Source of the DNA: a virus
Direction: 5' to 3' (one strand)
IMG/VR virus record: IMGVR_UViG_3300031722_000142
Span: 1 to 26,747 of that record
Length of the DNA: 26,747 nt
In this document: positions 23,241 to 26,747 of the stretch, in pieces
Position numbering within the stretch: the first letter of the stretch is position 1
Layout: every line of letters begins with the position of its first letter
The notes under the pieces: model-generated
Told to the model about the DNA's origin: nothing
The model's input: only the letters and a program-made list of their open reading frames with translations
Database searches by the model: none
Program-made: the position numbers and the translations under genes

Positions 23241-24005
23241 TTAATCTTTTATTAATCTAACTGAGAAACCCATGCTTTCTGAATTTAATAAAATCTCTGA
23301 AACTAGATTATTGCCTAATTGTAATGCATATGCTTGACTACCATTAACAGTTTTAGTCCACATAGCAAAAGCAGCATAGCCTGAATTAGCCACTGTTCCT
23401 CCAAAATAATATCCTGGTGTTACATAAAAGCCTGAATCTAAAGCATTAAATCCACTTGAATTAGACCCACCATTGTTTACTGAACCTCTTAATGCTGCAC
23501 TAGCTGATGAACTTCCACCTAAAGTATTGATCAAAGTCTCAACTTCTGTTTTAGAAGGTACATGCCAACCTATAGGTGCAAAGTTAGTCTGATTTACAGC
23601 ATAGAAATTATATAACCTACCTAATTTACGACCTGCCGTAGCTTCATAATTAACATTATCTAGCCATGTGAATGATGGATAAGCTAACCAATCTTGATTA
23701 GGAGTTCCATGTAATACATATAATGAACCATCATTGTATCTATAAGCTTTGAAATTAGTCGTTGTCCATATTTGATTTCCAATTTTTACAGTATCATAAA
23801 CATTTCCATCAATATCAGTGACTGTTATTTTGTTTTGGTAATTTCTAAAATTGAGTAAACTATTCCTACTTCCTACATATGTAGAATCAAATGTGCCAGT
23901 AGCATCAGCAAAACATTGAACTAAGTTCATGCCTGCTGAATGACTACCATAAATTTCATTACATACATCCCAAAATGAAAAAGTATTTGTATTAGGAACG
24001 GCCAT
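23241..24005 (-). CDS. FISUMP-domain (C-type-lectin-fold) fibre or receptor-binding protein
   Basis: Residues 1-57 are an N-terminal module (FSFWDVCNEIYG...SLLNFRNY) like those that attach Bacteroidota phage fibre proteins to the virion. Residues about 62-254 match the Fibrobacter succinogenes major domain (PF09603): TDIDGNVYDTVKIGNQIWTT, RLYNFYAV, FAPIGWHVPSKTEVETLI, LRGS, SSGFNALDSGF and a closing GFSVRLIKD. This is a lectin-like fold that fits cell-surface binding. Its ATG lies 14 bases inside the fibre gene, so it is co-translated with the fibre. Diversity-generating retroelements often target such domains, but no reverse transcriptase or template repeat is in the window. Receptor binding is inferred. 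Confidence 0.85.
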   Translation of the reverse strand: MAVPNTNTFSFWDVCNEIYGSHSAGMNLVQCFADATGTFDSTYVGSRNSLLNFRNYQNKITVTDIDGNVYDTVKIGNQIWTTTNFKAYRYNDGSLYVLHGTPNQDWLAYPSFTWLDNVNYEATAGRKLGRLYNFYAVNQTNFAPIGWHVPSKTEVETLINTLGGSSSASAALRGSVNNGGSNSSGFNALDSGFYVTPGYYFGGTVANSGYAAFAMWTKTVNGSQAYALQLGNNLVSEILLNSESMGFSVRLIKD

Positions 24006-26739
24006 ATTTATCCTCCATACCTTTAAGTCTATATTCTAACTCGGCTACTTTTCGCACTAACATGTCGGTATAATGGACTCCATACATGTCTTTTTCATTT
24101 CCTGATACTAATTCGGGATTATTTTGTAAAAGGTCTTGAGCTATTACTCCATATCTTTTTTTACCTGGATTAGAAATTAATTCATATTCGTAATATTTCA
24201 AATCAATATGTTCTACAGATATTGGTTTAATGTTTGTTTTAAGTCCAATATCAGATGACAATATGAAGTTACTTGCTGTTATAGTATTAGTTCCAAGAAG
24301 AACGCTAGTTGTAGCTCCGGTATATGGTATATAATTATTAGTATCAAAACTTACAGTAGTTCCACTCATTTTTAGGAATCCAGTGCCTATCATTGCACTT
24401 ATACTAGTACCATCACCTTTCAGTAGGCCTGTTATGCTTGTTTTGATAGATAATGAGGGGTTAACTCCGCCACTCGAACCACCATAAAAACCATTAGCAT
24501 TATCAACTCCAACGGATACCACAGATCCACCCCCACCACCAGATGGTATAGTTTGAGTTGATAGGACCCCTAAACTATCAGCAACAACCATCCTAGTGCC
24601 AGTACCAGATAAATTGGTAGATTTAATAGATCCATTAAAAAATACAGTACCATTAACAGAAAATGTATTATTAAATACAATAGACGAATTATGATCATAC
24701 CCAATAGCGACATTACCACTATCCCATAATGTCATTATCTCATTTGGATTATTATTATTATTCCAGCCTCCAACATAGAAATTAAGTGTGTTTCTTTGAA
24801 ATGAATTATAACTCGATGGTTTAATTCTTGCTATTGCTGAGTTTTGGAAACCGCCATCAACAGCCATATTAAAAGTTAAGGAAGATCCTGCATTTGCACC
24901 CCCTGTCATTGCTGTAGAATAAATGTTACCATCGTGATTGTAGTCTCCCAATGATAGTTGATTAACTCCTTTAATATCCAATATTGGAAGTATGAGCCCT
25001 GCATCTGAAATATATACGTGCCTATTTGGCTGAGCTGATGGTGATGTAGTATTTTGACCCCCCATAAATGATAGGCTGATCTTAGAGGATGAAGATGTTG
25101 GGGATGTATCCGTTACATATGCAAACATTGCAGCAGGAGTCATATTCGTGCCTGCACTATTTTTACATATATAGGCATAATGTCCTATCTGCATATCATT
25201 AACTGGAGTTGACTCATTTATTAATACCGCAGTAGCTCCTGCGGGGATATATGAATGAACTCTAATTTGACCATTGTTTGTTGTCTCGTAAATAAGTCTA
25301 TTAAGACTATCATATTGACTAATACCAATGTTAAAGTCATCGTAGTTATTAGTTGTAATTGATAGTGATTTTGAACTAATAGATCCATTAAACAACCCAC
25401 TTCCATTCACCGCCAACTTATTATTAGTTATTTCAGTTCCTGTAGTATATCCTATTCCAACATTGCCAACATTTGGATTAATTGATATATTTGAGTAGGC
25501 AACTCCAAAATTAACAGCTTCTAAAAAACCAAAATTATTGACACTATCATAACCAAGCATTAATCTTTTTAAACCATCAAAACTACCTAATTGTATCTGT
25601 CCTGTTGTGGATGGTGAATATTGTAAATCTCTCTTAATAAGAATACTATCACCATTAAAACTTATCGGACTATCAACCAACACCCCACTACTTTTCATAG
25701 GGACGTATCCTGTTGTTAGGTTGGTTGGGGTAACGCTCCCAAATCTACCTATTCCATCAACCCACACACTACCACTTTGAGCGGATGATGGATTGTTTTG
25801 GATATAATTTGCAGTGGTGAAATTGCTGGAGTCTAATATGGTTTTCCAAGTAGAGAATGCACTTCCACCTGTAGATGTTCTAAAGTATAAATTGCTATTT
25901 ACTCTATCATTTGTAAGTAATTCAAATCCACCTGTATTATTTACACCAACATATGGAACTCTAAGCATTATATTTATATCGGTACTTAATGCTGGTAATT
26001 TTGAATTGTCGGTTCTTAATACAGTATAAAACCCTGCTTTTAATCCGTCATTAAGATTTGTTTCATTTATACCTATTGAGCCTGAAGCATTTTCTCCATA
26101 AATAATTCTACTATAATCAATTCCATTAAGATATTGAGCATTCAAATTACCAACTAAATTGGTATTATTCATACTCCCACCATTCAATCCTAAATACTTA
26201 GAATCTAAAGATACTCCTGCAATAGTTGGGGTGTTGGAGAAATTGGCTATGCCTGATGGATTAATAGTTATAACATCATTATTTGTGATAGCACTATATA
26301 GCGAAAATGATTCAGAGCCAACAGAGCGTTGTCCAAGATAGTATTTACCAACTCCGCCTGTACTCCATTTAAACATATGTTCAGTAGTAATTACATCTCT
26401 ATTAAGTTCGTGATAAGTATTAGCACCTAAATTAGCTCTATTTAAAACTAAAAGCCCATTAACATCAATATCACTCCCCCATAATTTACCCAATCTTGCA
26501 CCACTTGACCCTATTGTTTGTGGGGTGGATTGATCTAATGTAATATATAACCCCAAATTTGGTCTACCTAATAAATCTGTATAATAACCTGTCTTAGCTA
26601 TCTTATGTAGATTAATAGTGCTACTAAACGATTCAGATGGATCAGGGTCCTGCATTTCAGTATGAAGAGTATTTAAATATCCTATTGAATTAGATGTTAT
26701 GTAGGAATTGTTATCGTATGAAACAACTTTATTATTCAT
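23992..26739 (-). CDS. Tail fibre with pyocin-knob and C-terminal S74 intramolecular chaperone domain
   Basis: This 915-residue protein is a modular fibre. Residues about 231-305 fit a pyocin-knob (LYFRTSTGGSAF-STWKTILDSS). Shaft modules repeat (GNVGIGY, GNVAIGY, VNGS-FNGSI) and a Gly-rich hinge (SGGGGGS) follows. The end is an endosialidase-type S74 domain from about residue 829: SDIGLKTNIKP with Ser829 and Lys834 as the probable autocleavage pair, RYGVIAQDLL, PELV, and a C-terminal helix AELEYRLKGMEDKY. The domain helps trimer assembly and cleaves itself off. The upstream frame stays open to the window edge, so the true start could lie farther out; MNNKVVSYDNN is chosen as the first ATG. 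It overlaps the FISUMP gene by 14 bases. Confidence 0.93.
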   Translation of the reverse strand: MNNKVVSYDNNSYITSNSIGYLNTLHTEMQDPDPSESFSSTINLHKIAKTGYYTDLLGRPNLGLYITLDQSTPQTIGSSGARLGKLWGSDIDVNGLLVLNRANLGANTYHELNRDVITTEHMFKWSTGGVGKYYLGQRSVGSESFSLYSAITNNDVITINPSGIANFSNTPTIAGVSLDSKYLGLNGGSMNNTNLVGNLNAQYLNGIDYSRIIYGENASGSIGINETNLNDGLKAGFYTVLRTDNSKLPALSTDINIMLRVPYVGVNNTGGFELLTNDRVNSNLYFRTSTGGSAFSTWKTILDSSNFTTANYIQNNPSSAQSGSVWVDGIGRFGSVTPTNLTTGYVPMKSSGVLVDSPISFNGDSILIKRDLQYSPSTTGQIQLGSFDGLKRLMLGYDSVNNFGFLEAVNFGVAYSNISINPNVGNVGIGYTTGTEITNNKLAVNGSGLFNGSISSKSLSITTNNYDDFNIGISQYDSLNRLIYETTNNGQIRVHSYIPAGATAVLINESTPVNDMQIGHYAYICKNSAGTNMTPAAMFAYVTDTSPTSSSSKISLSFMGGQNTTSPSAQPNRHVYISDAGLILPILDIKGVNQLSLGDYNHDGNIYSTAMTGGANAGSSLTFNMAVDGGFQNSAIARIKPSSYNSFQRNTLNFYVGGWNNNNNPNEIMTLWDSGNVAIGYDHNSSIVFNNTFSVNGTVFFNGSIKSTNLSGTGTRMVVADSLGVLSTQTIPSGGGGGSVVSVGVDNANGFYGGSSGGVNPSLSIKTSITGLLKGDGTSISAMIGTGFLKMSGTTVSFDTNNYIPYTGATTSVLLGTNTITASNFILSSDIGLKTNIKPISVEHIDLKYYEYELISNPGKKRYGVIAQDLLQNNPELVSGNEKDMYGVHYTDMLVRKVAELEYRLKGMEDKYGRS
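24624..25392 (-). repeat. Repeated shaft module inside the fibre gene
   Basis: Two modules of about 100 bases lie at about 24624-24718 and 25377-25473. Both encode Gly-Asn-Val-x-Ile-Gly-Tyr, a Thr/Asn-rich linker, Val-Asn-Gly and Phe-Asn-Gly-Ser-Ile. They share the exact 16-base plus-strand string taatagatccattaaa at 24624-24639 and 25377-25392. The spacing is compatible with repeated shaft building blocks of a trimeric fibre. Confidence 0.75.
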
Positions 26740-26747
26740 CCTAACTA

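Noticed and set aside
1-26747. Stop-codon reassignment, as in some crAss-like phages
   Set aside because: TAA ends most genes, TAG ends the genes at 8055 and 20469, and TGA ends those at 21089 and 21904. All fit the expected gene ends and neighbours, and no gene needs an in-frame stop to be read through.
1-26747. tRNA genes, CRISPR array, insertion sequence or integrase
   Set aside because: The window is almost fully coding. I saw no cloverleaf-like sequence, no regularly spaced repeats, and no transposase or recombinase motif.

Overview
The window is a 26.7-kb stretch of the virion-morphogenesis and lysis region of a tailed double-stranded DNA phage, most likely a crAss-like phage (Crassvirales) of a Bacteroidota host. 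Three lines support this. First, the order TerL - large portal with Gln-rich C-terminus - small gene - scaffold-like gene - major capsid protein - ring/adaptor proteins - HU/IHF-like protein - lytic transglycosylase - P22 gp4-like ring protein - giant tail (muzzle) protein - cargo-like proteins is the crAss-like structural layout. Second, nearly every start codon follows an A/T-rich leader (A-run then AATAAT) with no Shine-Dalgarno sequence, as in Bacteroidota. Third, a FISUMP-domain protein and S74-type fibre are present, both common in Bacteroidota phages. All genes use the standard code: TAA, TAG and TGA all end genes here. Family names come from reading the translations, not from a database search.

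Every supported gene lies on the minus strand, so transcription runs from high to low coordinates. Region 1 (26739-22303) encodes host recognition: a 915-residue fibre with a C-terminal self-cleaving S74 chaperone, a FISUMP lectin-fold protein overlapping its end, and three small accessory proteins. Region 2 (22302-20385) looks like a lysis cassette: a membrane-anchored coiled-coil protein, an L,D-transpeptidase-like enzyme, a two-helix holin and a spanin-like protein, joined by 4-base ATGA overlaps. It is followed by a 17-residue Lys/Gly microprotein gene and a UUCG-tetraloop terminator. Region 3 (20327-15096) holds a 217-residue unknown, TerL and portal. Region 4 (15012-9665) is the head block: a small beta-rich (possibly GroES-like) protein, scaffold, major capsid protein, a conserved structural protein, a ring protein and a 302-residue probable capsid-decorating protein, closed by a strong terminator. 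Region 5 (9585-1) is the tail block: ring proteins, HU-like protein, tail transglycosylase, muzzle pieces and two cargo/ejection-type proteins, the last cut by the window edge.

The most unusual part is the muzzle. It seems to be encoded in two separate pieces (572 and 1083 residues). The gap between them holds an aromatic-rich duplicated tail, an unrecognised 210-residue gene and a carbohydrate-binding-like domain at the start of the second piece. Other points worth following are two terminators whose stems are perfect only in minus-strand RNA, the 17-residue microprotein, the possible cochaperonin-like protein beside the scaffold, and the variant active-site motif of the lysis enzyme. Only short intergenic stretches exist; the longest, 141 bases at 20328-20468, holds the microprotein gene and a terminator.
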